A stretch of 33,047 bases of DNA, from assembly GCA_964405075.1 (NCBI GenBank), contig CAYOMP010000018.1, forward strand, positions 1-33,047, in the 5' to 3' direction. The translations under genes were made by a program, and so were the position numbers. Below, one piece after another: positions 14,014 to 22,852 of this stretch. A model generated the notes under the pieces. The model was not told the DNA's origin. It searched no databases and was given only the letters and a program-made list of their open reading frames with translations. The DNA comes from CAYOMP01 sp964405075 (GTDB taxonomy: Bacteria > Bacillota > Clostridia > Lachnospirales > Lachnospiraceae). Position 1 is the stretch's first letter. Every line of letters begins with the position of its first letter.

Positions 14014-15324
14014 ATGGGAAACACTTTGACGGAAAAAATTAAATACTGGGCACAAATTCTAATGTTACCTATATACTGGTTCTCCTTTATTGTGCCAAGA
14101 AATAAGAAGATATGGTTATTTGGAAGTACTTTTGGAAGAAGATTTGCGGATAATCCAAGATATTTATATTTATATGTTAATCAATATGAAAAGGAAAATA
14201 TAAGGGCGATATGGATTAGTCATAATAAAGAGTTGGTAGATTTTTTAAACAGTAATGGATATGAGGCTTATTACTACAAGTCTTTAAAGGGTATATGGTA
14301 TTCTTTAAGGGGAAGTGTATATATATTTGACAATTATTCCAAGGACATTAATTTTTGGACTTCTGGAGGGGCTAAGAAGGTCAATTTATGGCATGGAATT
14401 CCTTTGAAAAAAATTCAGGCTGATAATATCTTTGATAATATCAGACATCCTAAGAATTCTAAGGAAAAATTCAAATATGCACTTAGAAGAATGTCAGATG
14501 AAAAGCCTTCACATTATGTGTTAACAACATCGGATTATATGGTGCCAATATTTTCGTCGGCATTCAGAACAGATAATGTGTTAACCTCAGGATACCCGAG
14601 GAATGACAGATTGATTTCAAAGGAGATAGAGAATTTACTAACGCCTATTGAAAGGGAAAATAAAGAGAAAATAGAAGACTTTTTAACTGGCAATAAAGAA
14701 GAAATAAAAAATGAAGTAGAAAAGGACTTGCGGATTAAAATAGCAGAAGAAAAAATATCAACAAAGCGAAAAATGGTATATTATATGCCGACTTTTAGAG
14801 ATTCAGAAAACTTGTTTTTTGATGTTCTGGACTTAGAAAGGTTTCAGAAATTCTTAGCGGCAAATGATATATTGTTTTGTGCTAAGTTGCATCCTAAGTC
14901 AAAGCTTAAAGCTCGATTTAATGAAATAAAAGGGGATAATATTTTAGTAATAGATGCAGATACTGACCCTTATGTGTTTTTAGAAATGGCGGATGTATTG
15001 GTTACTGATTATTCATCGATTTATTTTGATTATCTGTTAACTGATAAGCCTATCATTTTCTTCAATTATGATTTAGAAGAGTATTTGAGAGATTCGAGAG
15101 AAATGTATTTTGACTATGAAGAGTTTACACCTGGAGAAAAGGCAGCTAATCAACAGGAATTTGAAAAAGCTATATTGAATGGGTGTGCTGAGACTAAGGA
15201 ATACATAAAGAAATATTCGATTTTGCGAAAAAAAGTAGCTAATAAAGTATTTAATGAAACTAAGATGATAGCTAGTCCAAGATTGACGATTGATATTAAG
15301 AAAATTCTTGGAATCATGGAATAA
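14014..15324 (+). CDS. CDP-glycerol glycerophosphotransferase family protein (TagB/TagF-like)
   Basis: Proteins of this family transfer glycerol phosphate from CDP-glycerol to a lipid-linked sugar or growing teichoic acid chain at the inner face of the membrane. I chose ATG 14014 (436 residues), because GGAG at 14001-14004 is at the right distance; ATG 13999 overlaps that site. The family motifs are NLWHGIPLKKI, YYMPTFRDS, AKLHPKS and VTDYSSIYFDYLLTDKP, the last being the CDP-glycerol site. An internal stretch near 205-250 is rich in Lys/Glu and probably helical. It has no clear membrane segment but a hydrophobic patch near residues 15-30 may hold it at the membrane. It is the first gene after the promoter at 13930. 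A 196-bp gap separates it from tagD. Confidence 0.88.
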   Translation: MGNTLTEKIKYWAQILMLPIYWFSFIVPRNKKIWLFGSTFGRRFADNPRYLYLYVNQYEKENIRAIWISHNKELVDFLNSNGYEAYYYKSLKGIWYSLRGSVYIFDNYSKDINFWTSGGAKKVNLWHGIPLKKIQADNIFDNIRHPKNSKEKFKYALRRMSDEKPSHYVLTTSDYMVPIFSSAFRTDNVLTSGYPRNDRLISKEIENLLTPIERENKEKIEDFLTGNKEEIKNEVEKDLRIKIAEEKISTKRKMVYYMPTFRDSENLFFDVLDLERFQKFLAANDILFCAKLHPKSKLKARFNEIKGDNILVIDADTDPYVFLEMADVLVTDYSSIYFDYLLTDKPIIFFNYDLEEYLRDSREMYFDYEEFTPGEKAANQQEFEKAILNGCAETKEYIKKYSILRKKVANKVFNETKMIASPRLTIDIKKILGIME

Positions 15325-15520
15325 AACAGGAATATTTTTACAGTATTTACATTGAAACATAAGATAATTTATAGTTTTGTAATGCGTTGGAAAGAAAAAA
15401 TCTTTTATACTTATGGAGATTAATAAGTAGTGTTAAGTGAAGTATAAAGATACTACAAAGAAAAGGTGTTTTGATGTTCTTACCTTGAAGGCTGTAGAGA
15501 TTATGAATGGGAGGATATAT

Positions 15521-15910
15521 ATGAAAAAAGTGATCACATATGGAACGTTTGATTTGTTACACTATGGGCACATTAATTTGTTACAAAGAGCAAAAGCATT
15601 GGGAGATTATTTAATAGTAGCCCTTTCGACTGATGAATTTAATTCAATAGAAAAAAATAAAGTAACATATTTTTCTTACGAAGAAAGAAAAAGATTGTTA
15701 GAAGCTATAAGATACGTTGATTTGGTAATACCGGAGGAAAACTGGGAACAGAAGGTATCTGATGTAAAAGAATTCAAAGTAGATACATTCGTAATGGGCG
15801 ATGACTGGAAAGGAAAATTTGATTTCCTTAAGGATTATTGTGAGGTAGTATATCTGGAGAGAACACCAGAAATATCTACTACGAAGATAAAGAGTGATTT
15901 GAAGATATAG
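15521..15910 (+). CDS. tagD: Glycerol-3-phosphate cytidylyltransferase
   Basis: It makes CDP-glycerol from CTP and glycerol 3-phosphate in the cytoplasm, the activated donor for the two phosphotransferases beside it. ATG 15521 has GGGAGG at 15509-15514. The resulting 129 residues equal the length of Bacillus subtilis TagD, whereas the longer in-frame extension from 15437 adds a stretch unlike the family. Motifs: GTFDLLHYGH (8-17) with the HxGH nucleotide site, and RTPEISTTKIK (114-124) holding the second signature. No promoter was identified with confidence in the 196-bp gap upstream. Confidence 0.93.
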   Translation: MKKVITYGTFDLLHYGHINLLQRAKALGDYLIVALSTDEFNSIEKNKVTYFSYEERKRLLEAIRYVDLVIPEENWEQKVSDVKEFKVDTFVMGDDWKGKFDFLKDYCEVVYLERTPEISTTKIKSDLKI

Positions 15911-15927
15911 GATAATGGGGAAAGTAA

Positions 15928-17079
15928 ATGAGTATAAGAAAGCATATTCCTGAATGGAAGGTAGCATTAAAATATTATTTATGTAGATTTAAACCAATAG
16001 AAAAGAATAAAATTGTTTTTTGTAATTATAATGGAAAAGGATATGGATGTAATCCCAAATACATTGCAGAGGAATTGATTCGCAGGCATCCAGATTGGGA
16101 TTATGTATGGTTGACAAAAGACTTAGATACAAAACTACCAAAAGAAATTAGGGCAGTTAAATATGACTCACCGGAAAGTATAGAAGAGCTTGCAACAGCA
16201 AAGGTGTGGATAGACAATCAGCGAAAATTATGGTTTCATCGAAAGAGAAAAAAGCAATTCTTTGTTGCAACATGGCATGGAGCGGGTATTCCAATTAAGA
16301 AAATTGGGGCAGATAATCCGAACAATATTAATAATAAACCATATGAACATACATCAAAGCATATGAACAATATTGCTGACATTATGATTAGTGGAAGTGA
16401 GTCTTGTACAGAAATATTTCATAGAGCATTTTTATACAAAAAGGATATTATTAATTGTGGATATCCGAGAAATGATATTTTGGTAGGTGATTTGGTAAAA
16501 TATCAAAAGAAAATTAGAGAAGAATTTGGTATAGGGGCAGATGAAAAAATAGTACTGTATGCTCCAACATATCGTAATGGGAGAAAACTTGATAAATATG
16601 GGTTGGATTATATAGAGGTTTTAGAAGCCTTAAAGCAACGTTTTGGTGGAGAGTGGAAGATTCTTTTGAGACTTCATCCATCAATGCGTGAAAAATCAAA
16701 AGAGATTGAAGTGGGAAACAATGTAATTGATGGTTCAGAATATGAAGACATGCAAGAATTATTGGCTGGAAGTGATGTTTTAATTTCTGACTATTCAAGC
16801 GTTATTACAGAGTTTGCACTTACTAAGAAGCCTATTTTTTTATTTGCTACAGATATTAGAGAGTACAGTCATGAAAGAGACTTTTATTGTGACTATTTTG
16901 CACTACCATTTTCTGTTTCGGAAGATAACGAGCAGTTGAAAGAAAATATACTGGGCTTTTCTTATGATAATTATGAAAAAAATATAGAAAAATGTTTTGA
17001 AAAATTTGGGGTAAGGGAATATGGTAATGCATCGTCTGCAGTAGCGGATATTATCGAAGGTGTTGTAAATAGAAAATAG
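15928..17079 (+). CDS. Second CDP-glycerol glycerophosphotransferase family protein
   Basis: This 383-residue member of the same family as the gene at 14014 shows VATWHGAGIPIKKI, LYAPTYRNG, LRLHPSM and ISDYSSVITEFALTKKP. The two copies are diverged, which fits a division of work between a primase (TagB type, adding the first glycerol phosphate) and a polymerase or a decorating enzyme (TagF type); which is which cannot be decided here. It starts 17 bp after tagD with GGGG at 15917-15920. It is cytoplasmic and membrane-associated by analogy. Confidence 0.88.
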   Translation: MSIRKHIPEWKVALKYYLCRFKPIEKNKIVFCNYNGKGYGCNPKYIAEELIRRHPDWDYVWLTKDLDTKLPKEIRAVKYDSPESIEELATAKVWIDNQRKLWFHRKRKKQFFVATWHGAGIPIKKIGADNPNNINNKPYEHTSKHMNNIADIMISGSESCTEIFHRAFLYKKDIINCGYPRNDILVGDLVKYQKKIREEFGIGADEKIVLYAPTYRNGRKLDKYGLDYIEVLEALKQRFGGEWKILLRLHPSMREKSKEIEVGNNVIDGSEYEDMQELLAGSDVLISDYSSVITEFALTKKPIFLFATDIREYSHERDFYCDYFALPFSVSEDNEQLKENILGFSYDNYEKNIEKCFEKFGVREYGNASSAVADIIEGVVNRK

Positions 17080-17102
17080 TGATAGTTTAAGGAGGGATAA
17101 TT

Positions 17103-17834
17103 ATGAATATTGCAGTAATATTTGCTGGAGGAGTTGGAAGTAGAATGCATAGCAAGGAGGCGAAGCCTAAGCAATTTCTTGAAATGCATGGAAAACCAAT
17201 TATTATTCATACCCTTGAGTTGTTTGAAAAATCTTCTGAGATAGACGCTATTACAGTATCGTGTAAGGAAGAGTGGATTGATTATTTAGAAAATTTGATT
17301 AGAAAGTATAATATATATAAGGTTAAAAAAATTGTTCCAGGTGGAAAGACAGGACAGTTATCTATTTACAATGCGTTAAGGGCAGCTAAGACTTTGGCAG
17401 GAGATGAAAAGAGTATTGTGCTTATACATGATGGGGTAAGACCTTTAATTACGCCAAAGACCATTAGCGACAATGTGAAATCTGTTAAAGAACATGGTTC
17501 TGCCATTACAAGTGCTAAGGTTCAGGAAACAATTATGGTAGTGTCGGAAAATAACTCAATTGAACATATTCCAAGCAGGGCAAATTCAAGACTTGCCAGA
17601 GCTCCGCAAAGTTTTTGGCTTGACGAAATTTTGGAGTTACACGAAAGGTCTTTAAAGCAGAGAATAGATGATTTTATTGATTCCTGCTCAATGATGCAGT
17701 ATTATGGCAGAAAATTGTATTTGGTTGATGGACCTCAGGAAAACATTAAAATAACAACACCAAGTGATTTTTATATTATGAGAGCTTTATTAGATGCTAA
17801 AGAGAATGCACAGATATATGGCTATGAGGAATGA
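17103..17834 (+). CDS. IspD/TarI-like cytidylyltransferase
   Basis: It is a CTP-dependent nucleotidyltransferase of 243 residues with AGGVGSRM near the N-terminus, then KPKQFLEMHGKPII, HDGVRPL, RAPQSFW and GPQENIKITTPSDF. These fit both IspD (MEP pathway) and TarI (ribitol-5-phosphate cytidylyltransferase). Its place between CDP-glycerol genes and an overlapping SDR gene favours a CDP-alditol or CDP-sugar for the surface polymer over isoprenoid synthesis. The SDR is not the zinc dehydrogenase TarJ, so CDP-ribitol is not certain; other alditols are possible. The ribosome binding site GGAGGG is at 17091-17096. Confidence 0.82.
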   Translation: MNIAVIFAGGVGSRMHSKEAKPKQFLEMHGKPIIIHTLELFEKSSEIDAITVSCKEEWIDYLENLIRKYNIYKVKKIVPGGKTGQLSIYNALRAAKTLAGDEKSIVLIHDGVRPLITPKTISDNVKSVKEHGSAITSAKVQETIMVVSENNSIEHIPSRANSRLARAPQSFWLDEILELHERSLKQRIDDFIDSCSMMQYYGRKLYLVDGPQENIKITTPSDFYIMRALLDAKENAQIYGYEE

Positions 17835-17836
17835 TT

Positions 17837-18892
17837 ATGGAACAAATATTATTAGAAGATTTAGAAAAGTTGTCAAAAAGTGAGCTCCCTTTTGATAAAT
17901 ATAGAAATTCAGTATTTCTGGTTACAGGGGCTACAGGGCTTATTGGTTCTTTGATAATAAAGTCGCTATTATATTTTAACCAGAAATATCAATTAGACCT
18001 AAAGGTGCTGGCAGCAGTAAGGAATACGAATAAGGCAGATAAAATATTTGAAGAGTTTTCTGGTGATGCGGCATTGAAACTTATAAAAATTGATTTGGAA
18101 AGTGAAAGATTTGTTTTGGAGGGGAAGGTAGATTTTATTATCCATGCAGCTGCAATAACAACATCTAAAATTATGGTGGCAAATCCTGTTAGTACAATTA
18201 AAACGGCAGTTTGGGGAACACAGGCAGTTCTGGAACTGGCTGTTGAAAAACGATCAAAGGCTGTTATATATATTTCTTCAATGGAAATTTACGGACAGTC
18301 AGATAAACAGGATAAATTAAATGAAAAAGATTTAGGATATATTGAATTGGAAAATATAAGGAGTTGTTATCCTGAGGGAAAGAGGATGTGTGAATGTATG
18401 TGTAATGCATATGCATCACAATTCGGTGTAAATGTTATTTCGGCACGTTTGGCACAAACATTTGGACCTGGAACACTTGAAGGGGAAAACAGGGTTTTTG
18501 CACAGTTTGCAAGAAGTGCTATAAAGGGTGAAAACATTGTGTTGCATACTAAAGGTGATTCAGAGGGAAATTATGTTTATACAAGGGATGCAATTAAGGG
18601 GATTTTACTTCTTTTGACTAAAGGAAAGCGAGGAGAAGCATATAATATTTCAAATGAAGAGTGTCATACTACAATTTATGAGATGGCACAAATGGTTGCA
18701 AATGAAATAGGAAAAGGACAAATTAAGGTAGTGCTTGATATACCTGAAGATGTGAGTAGTTTGGGATATGCGCCAAAAGTAAAAATGTGGCTGGACTCAA
18801 GAAAAATGAATCAGTTAGGCTGGAAAGCAGAAGTGGGTCTAAAGGAATCCTATGAACGGCTGATAGTATGGCTTAAAGAAACAGAGAGGTGA
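17837..18892 (+). CDS. NAD-dependent epimerase/dehydratase (extended SDR)
   Basis: I chose ATG 17837 (351 residues) because GAGGA (17826-17830) is at a proper distance; ATG 17831, which overlaps the previous stop codon, is too close. The Rossmann motif GATGLIGS is near residue 30, and the catalytic S-Y-K set is present in ISSMEIYG and SCYPEGKR (YxxxK). QTFGPG and the C-terminal half are typical of nucleotide-sugar epimerases/dehydratases. Translational coupling to the cytidylyltransferase implies both act on the same CDP-linked (or to be CDP-linked) unit. Pairs of an IspD-like enzyme and a reductase make CDP-alditols in some streptococcal capsules. The substrate is unknown. Confidence 0.85.
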   Translation: MEQILLEDLEKLSKSELPFDKYRNSVFLVTGATGLIGSLIIKSLLYFNQKYQLDLKVLAAVRNTNKADKIFEEFSGDAALKLIKIDLESERFVLEGKVDFIIHAAAITTSKIMVANPVSTIKTAVWGTQAVLELAVEKRSKAVIYISSMEIYGQSDKQDKLNEKDLGYIELENIRSCYPEGKRMCECMCNAYASQFGVNVISARLAQTFGPGTLEGENRVFAQFARSAIKGENIVLHTKGDSEGNYVYTRDAIKGILLLLTKGKRGEAYNISNEECHTTIYEMAQMVANEIGKGQIKVVLDIPEDVSSLGYAPKVKMWLDSRKMNQLGWKAEVGLKESYERLIVWLKETER

Positions 18893-18896
18893 GTAT

Positions 18897-20054
18897 ATGA
18901 AAAAGGTTGCATTAATGGGCTTATGTAATTATGAGAATATGGGGGATCAGATTATTGCAAGAACTTTGTATTACTTGATTAGAACAATCGATGGCGGATA
19001 TGAACCATATTATGTAAATTTCCAGCCAGAAAGAATTGGTTATAAATATGAGAAGTATAAAAGCAGAAGGAAAAAAGTGGAGAACAAAGGACTTGGGCAG
19101 CTTGAGCATAAGCTTATATACCTGATTATGAAAGATTTTGTTGCAGAGTATTACAAGGAAAATCTACAAAAGGCAGATGCTCTTATATTTTCATGCGGAA
19201 GCTTTAAATATGGCACGCAGAATTTGTGGACAACCTATTCGATAGCAGTAGAATATGCTCAAAAGTATAATGTTCCGGTTATGTTTGATGCCATGAACAT
19301 ACAAGACTATAATGGAAAAGATTGGAGATGCCGTTTCCTAAAAAAACATGCAAATTATGATTGTGTAAAAATGATTTCAAGTCGTGATGGAGATTGCGGA
19401 GTAAGAAAATTAGAAGAATATTATATTGAAAAAAGTGGCATTTCATTACTGCCTGTTGGCGACCCGGCATTTTGGGTAAAGGAATGCTATGGAATAGAAC
19501 ACAGTCCTGGTGAGGTAATAGGAATTAATCTGATACGAAATGGTATATTTAAAGATTACGGGGCCGATATATCTGACGAGAGGTTAATGGAATTTTATTA
19601 TGAAATTATAAAGGCTTTAGAGGAAAAGGGCTATAAATGGGAATTCTTTACTAATGGTATGAAGAAAGACAAAGAATTTGGCGAAAACGTAATGAAAAAA
19701 TACGGTATTGATATTGTAAGTCATAAAATAAAGGTACCTGCAACAGATAGAGAATTAGTTGAAATTATTGCAGGCTATAAAGCAATTGTAGGAGCAAGAC
19801 TACACGCCTGCATTACTGCTTATTCGTTGGATATTCCTTTTTCAGGATTTTATTGGGACAAAAAGATGATTCATTTTGCCGAGGAGGCAGAAATAAAAGA
19901 GAATTTTTGTACATTAAACGAACTGAATGGAGAAAAAGTGGTTGAAAAGCTTGAAAATTCCATGAAGACTCGGTTTAATGAGGATATAAGGAATGATTGG
20001 AAAGAGAAGACAAGACAATCTCTTATAAAATTTTTAGGAGAATATTGTAAGTAA
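18897..20054 (+). CDS. Polysaccharide pyruvyl transferase family protein
   Basis: The 385-residue protein fits the CsaB/WcaK-type pyruvyltransferase family, which adds ketal pyruvate from phosphoenolpyruvate to sugars of surface polymers. N-terminal LCNYENMGDQIIARTL is the family opening (G-N-x-GD), and GARLHACITAYSLDIPFSG followed by YWDKK is the C-terminal signature. A pyruvate ketal would add negative charge and may anchor S-layer-type proteins. Some members of the family have other activities, so the reaction is probable, not certain. AGAGGTGAG just before the ATG is the ribosome binding site. The gene starts 4 bp after the SDR. Confidence 0.85.
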   Translation: MKKVALMGLCNYENMGDQIIARTLYYLIRTIDGGYEPYYVNFQPERIGYKYEKYKSRRKKVENKGLGQLEHKLIYLIMKDFVAEYYKENLQKADALIFSCGSFKYGTQNLWTTYSIAVEYAQKYNVPVMFDAMNIQDYNGKDWRCRFLKKHANYDCVKMISSRDGDCGVRKLEEYYIEKSGISLLPVGDPAFWVKECYGIEHSPGEVIGINLIRNGIFKDYGADISDERLMEFYYEIIKALEEKGYKWEFFTNGMKKDKEFGENVMKKYGIDIVSHKIKVPATDRELVEIIAGYKAIVGARLHACITAYSLDIPFSGFYWDKKMIHFAEEAEIKENFCTLNELNGEKVVEKLENSMKTRFNEDIRNDWKEKTRQSLIKFLGEYCK

Positions 20055-20070
20055 GCTGTGAGGTGGCTCC

Positions 20071-21069
20071 ATGAGTTATGGTGAGGATTTAATAAGTGTT
20101 ATCGTACCGATATATAATGCACAAAATTGGCTTGATAAAGCAGTGGAAAGTCTGGTAAATCAGACTTATGAAAATATTGAAATAATATTGGTTGATGACG
20201 GTTCAACGGATGATAGTCTGAAAAAATGTTATGATTGGGCAGACAGGGACGATCGTGTTTTAGTAATACATCAGGATAATGCAGGTGTGTCTGCAGCCAG
20301 AAATGCAGGGGTGCATGCTTCAAAGGGACAGTACATAGGCTTTATTGATGCTGACGATATGGCTCTAAATGAAATGTATGAACGCCTTATGAAGGCAGAA
20401 AAAAGTTCAGGAGCAGATATTGTTGTATGTAATGTAAATAAGATTTTTGAGAAAGATGGAAGTCAAAAATCACATACTAAATATACAGAGGAAAAGATAC
20501 TGGAAAGCAGAGAAGCTTTAATGGAGCTGTTCACCAGTTCCGTAGGACCATGGAATAAGCTGTATAAGAGGGAACTGTTTGAAAAGGTAAGCTTTCAGGA
20601 AGGTGTTACCATGGGAGAGGACGGTAGGTGGTTTATGGATACACTTACAAACTCCCCATGCAAAGTTCATTTTATTACTGATATGTTATACTTATGGACA
20701 AAGGCAGAAGGGAGTTCTTCAAATACTGAGTTTAAACCGTCTTATTTGGACGCGGTTGATACGGGAAGATACTATTGTGAAAAAATGGAAAGGTACGATG
20801 CAGCATTGATATCACCAATTTTTACAAAGAGATTATGTAACATATATTTGAGGACATTTACAAGAATGGCGTGGCTGCCTTGGAGTAAAATAAGAGAATA
20901 TAAGAAGTATTTAATCAGAACGAGAAATTTATGCAGAGAAGATAAAAACAGATGGCTTCGCAAAGAAGATTTACAGGATAAAATAAACTACCGTAAAATA
21001 AGGCTTGTTACGTTTAGTGTATATGCATTTGTATGTTATAAGAAGTTGGAAAAGGTATTTAAGAGATAG
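20071..21069 (+). CDS. Family 2 glycosyltransferase
   Basis: It has a GT-A fold with the usual N-terminal order SVIVPIYNAQNWLDKAVES, VDDGSTDDS, NAGVSAARNAG and GFIDADD (the metal-binding DxD), then GEDGRWFMD, which supplies the catalytic aspartate region. The length of 332 residues is usual. There is no membrane segment, so it should transfer a sugar from a nucleotide-sugar donor to the lipid-linked glycan on the cytoplasmic side. The donor and linkage cannot be predicted. GAGGTGG precedes the ATG. Confidence 0.9.
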   Translation: MSYGEDLISVIVPIYNAQNWLDKAVESLVNQTYENIEIILVDDGSTDDSLKKCYDWADRDDRVLVIHQDNAGVSAARNAGVHASKGQYIGFIDADDMALNEMYERLMKAEKSSGADIVVCNVNKIFEKDGSQKSHTKYTEEKILESREALMELFTSSVGPWNKLYKRELFEKVSFQEGVTMGEDGRWFMDTLTNSPCKVHFITDMLYLWTKAEGSSSNTEFKPSYLDAVDTGRYYCEKMERYDAALISPIFTKRLCNIYLRTFTRMAWLPWSKIREYKKYLIRTRNLCREDKNRWLRKEDLQDKINYRKIRLVTFSVYAFVCYKKLEKVFKR

Positions 21070-21087
21070 GCATATTAAGGAGGAAGT

Positions 21088-21993
21088 ATGAAGAATAATG
21101 TATTTATAGCGGTAAGTGAAGAGTATTCCAAATATGCATATGTTATGTTGACATCGCTTTTTGAGAACAATAAGGATTTACGATTAAGGGTGTTTGTATT
21201 TTCACTTCCGCTTAGCAATAAAATGGCTGATGCGTTTGAAAACCTCACTGATAAGTATGGGCAGGAAATAGTATTTATTGATCTTGATTTTGATAAATTT
21301 GAAAAATTTCCTCAAATAGGCAAATGGACTAAGGAGTTATGGTTTGATTTGGCGGCATTTGATATGCTACCAGATGATGTTGACAGGGCAGTATACATTG
21401 ATGCGGATATGATTGTAAACTCATCTGTTAAGCGATTGTTTGAAATTGATTTTGATGATAATTATATTGCGGCATGCTCTGATTACAGAGCAAATATAAA
21501 ACACAGAGCATTAAAAAAACAGCTTGGCATGAAAGATAGCAGCAAATATATTAATGCAGGATTTTTTATGATAAACATGAAGAAGATACGACAAGATAAT
21601 AAATCTTATTTAGATTATTTTGCCGATGTATGCCAGAAAAAACTGACAGTTATAAAATTTGTTGACCAGGACATTTTGAATATAGTATTTGAAGGAAAGA
21701 TACTCTATTTGAATCCAAGAAAATATAATTATATTCGGGCTATGGCAAAATATCCTGACATGAATGTAAAGGAAGTTGAAAAGAAGACTGTTATTTTACA
21801 TTATGTAAATAGCAAACCATGGAGAGTTAGTGAATACGATAGTTATGGCAAAATATTTTGGAAATATGCATTAATAGGTGGTTGCTATACCAAACTTAAA
21901 ATATCTATGTATAGAGATTGGCTTAGCAAAGATAATACAATACAAGATAAAGTGTTGGAGTTAATTGAAATGATAAAGAAGAGGGTGAGTTAA
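21088..21993 (+). CDS. Family 8 glycosyltransferase
   Basis: The 301-residue retaining GT-A enzyme resembles LgtC/general stress-type GT8 proteins. Motifs are VYIDADMIVN (metal-binding DxD), KYINAGFFMINM, VDQDILNIVF and ILHYVNSKPW, the HxxxxKPW end being characteristic. GT8 members generally use UDP-galactose or UDP-glucose. AAGGAGG stands just before the ATG. It is a middle gene of the operon. Confidence 0.9.
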   Translation: MKNNVFIAVSEEYSKYAYVMLTSLFENNKDLRLRVFVFSLPLSNKMADAFENLTDKYGQEIVFIDLDFDKFEKFPQIGKWTKELWFDLAAFDMLPDDVDRAVYIDADMIVNSSVKRLFEIDFDDNYIAACSDYRANIKHRALKKQLGMKDSSKYINAGFFMINMKKIRQDNKSYLDYFADVCQKKLTVIKFVDQDILNIVFEGKILYLNPRKYNYIRAMAKYPDMNVKEVEKKTVILHYVNSKPWRVSEYDSYGKIFWKYALIGGCYTKLKISMYRDWLSKDNTIQDKVLELIEMIKKRVS

Positions 21994-21994
21994 T

Positions 21995-22822
21995 GTGAAA
22001 ATAGTGAGTGTTATAACACCGTTTTATTATGGGAATAAATACATAAAAAATCTAATTAAAATGATAGAAATCAATGCAATTGAATGTAAAAAAATGGAGT
22101 ATGATGTGGAATACATATTAGTAAATGATTCTCCTGATGAAAAGATTGAAATTGATGAAAATAAAGAATACACTTTTGAAGTTAGAGTTGTTAATTTAGA
22201 GCGAAATTCGGGAATACAAAAAGCTAGAGTTGAGGGATTAAAAAAAGCAAGAGGTGAATTTGTACTTTTTTTAGATCAGGATGATAAAATTTCTAATAAG
22301 TTTCTTATTTACCAACTACAACAAATAAAAGATAAAGATATGTGCGTATCAAGATGTATTATGCAAACAAAGACGGGAAGAAAACATTTTTATTATAATG
22401 AAATAAAATTTAATGATTCAATATTAAATAAACAAATTTATTATTTTGCAATTAATCCAATTGTTTCACCTGGACAAGTATTACTTAGAAAAAAAGCTAT
22501 TCCTAAAGAGTGGGAGGAAAATATAATTACGAGAAACGGTGCGGATGATTATTTTTTGTGGATATTAATGCTAGAAAATAATGTAAAGATTGCGGTTTCG
22601 TATAAAGCTATGTATATGCATATTGGTCATTTGCATAATACATCTACAGATAAGAAAATGATGAAGGAGTCTACTTTGGAGATGATAGATATATTATCAA
22701 AGGGTAAGATGACAAATCTGTTAAAAATAGTAATATTAAAGGCTAGTTTAAAAGATACATATTCTTTGTATAAAAAGATTGTATATAAAATATTTGATAT
22801 AGAAGATAGATTGAAGTTCTAA
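21995..22822 (+). CDS. Family 2-like glycosyltransferase, small
   Basis: Translation starts at GTG 21995 after GAGGGTGAG (21981-21989); the overlapping ATG at 21993 is followed at once by a stop codon. The 275 residues show SVITPFYYGNKYIKNL, ILVNDSPDE, ERNSGIQKARVEGLKKARG, LFLDQDDKI and GADDYFLW. The nucleotide-binding NDS and the DQDD metal motif deviate from the common DDGS and DADD but are seen in GT2 members. The sequence is richer in A and T than the genes upstream, and this continues through the next three genes. Confidence 0.83.
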   Translation: MKIVSVITPFYYGNKYIKNLIKMIEINAIECKKMEYDVEYILVNDSPDEKIEIDENKEYTFEVRVVNLERNSGIQKARVEGLKKARGEFVLFLDQDDKISNKFLIYQLQQIKDKDMCVSRCIMQTKTGRKHFYYNEIKFNDSILNKQIYYFAINPIVSPGQVLLRKKAIPKEWEENIITRNGADDYFLWILMLENNVKIAVSYKAMYMHIGHLHNTSTDKKMMKESTLEMIDILSKGKMTNLLKIVILKASLKDTYSLYKKIVYKIFDIEDRLKF

Positions 22823-22852
22823 TATTGAACAGAAGGGAGAGTAGGATTTAAG

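Noticed and set aside
15437..15520. N-terminal extension of the TagD frame
   Set aside because: The extension has no ribosome binding site and is unlike the family, while ATG 15521 with GGGAGG gives exactly the usual 129 residues.
17103..17834. Housekeeping ispD of the MEP pathway
   Set aside because: Motifs allow it, but the overlapping SDR and the CDP-glycerol context make a polymer-precursor enzyme more likely; kept as an alternative.
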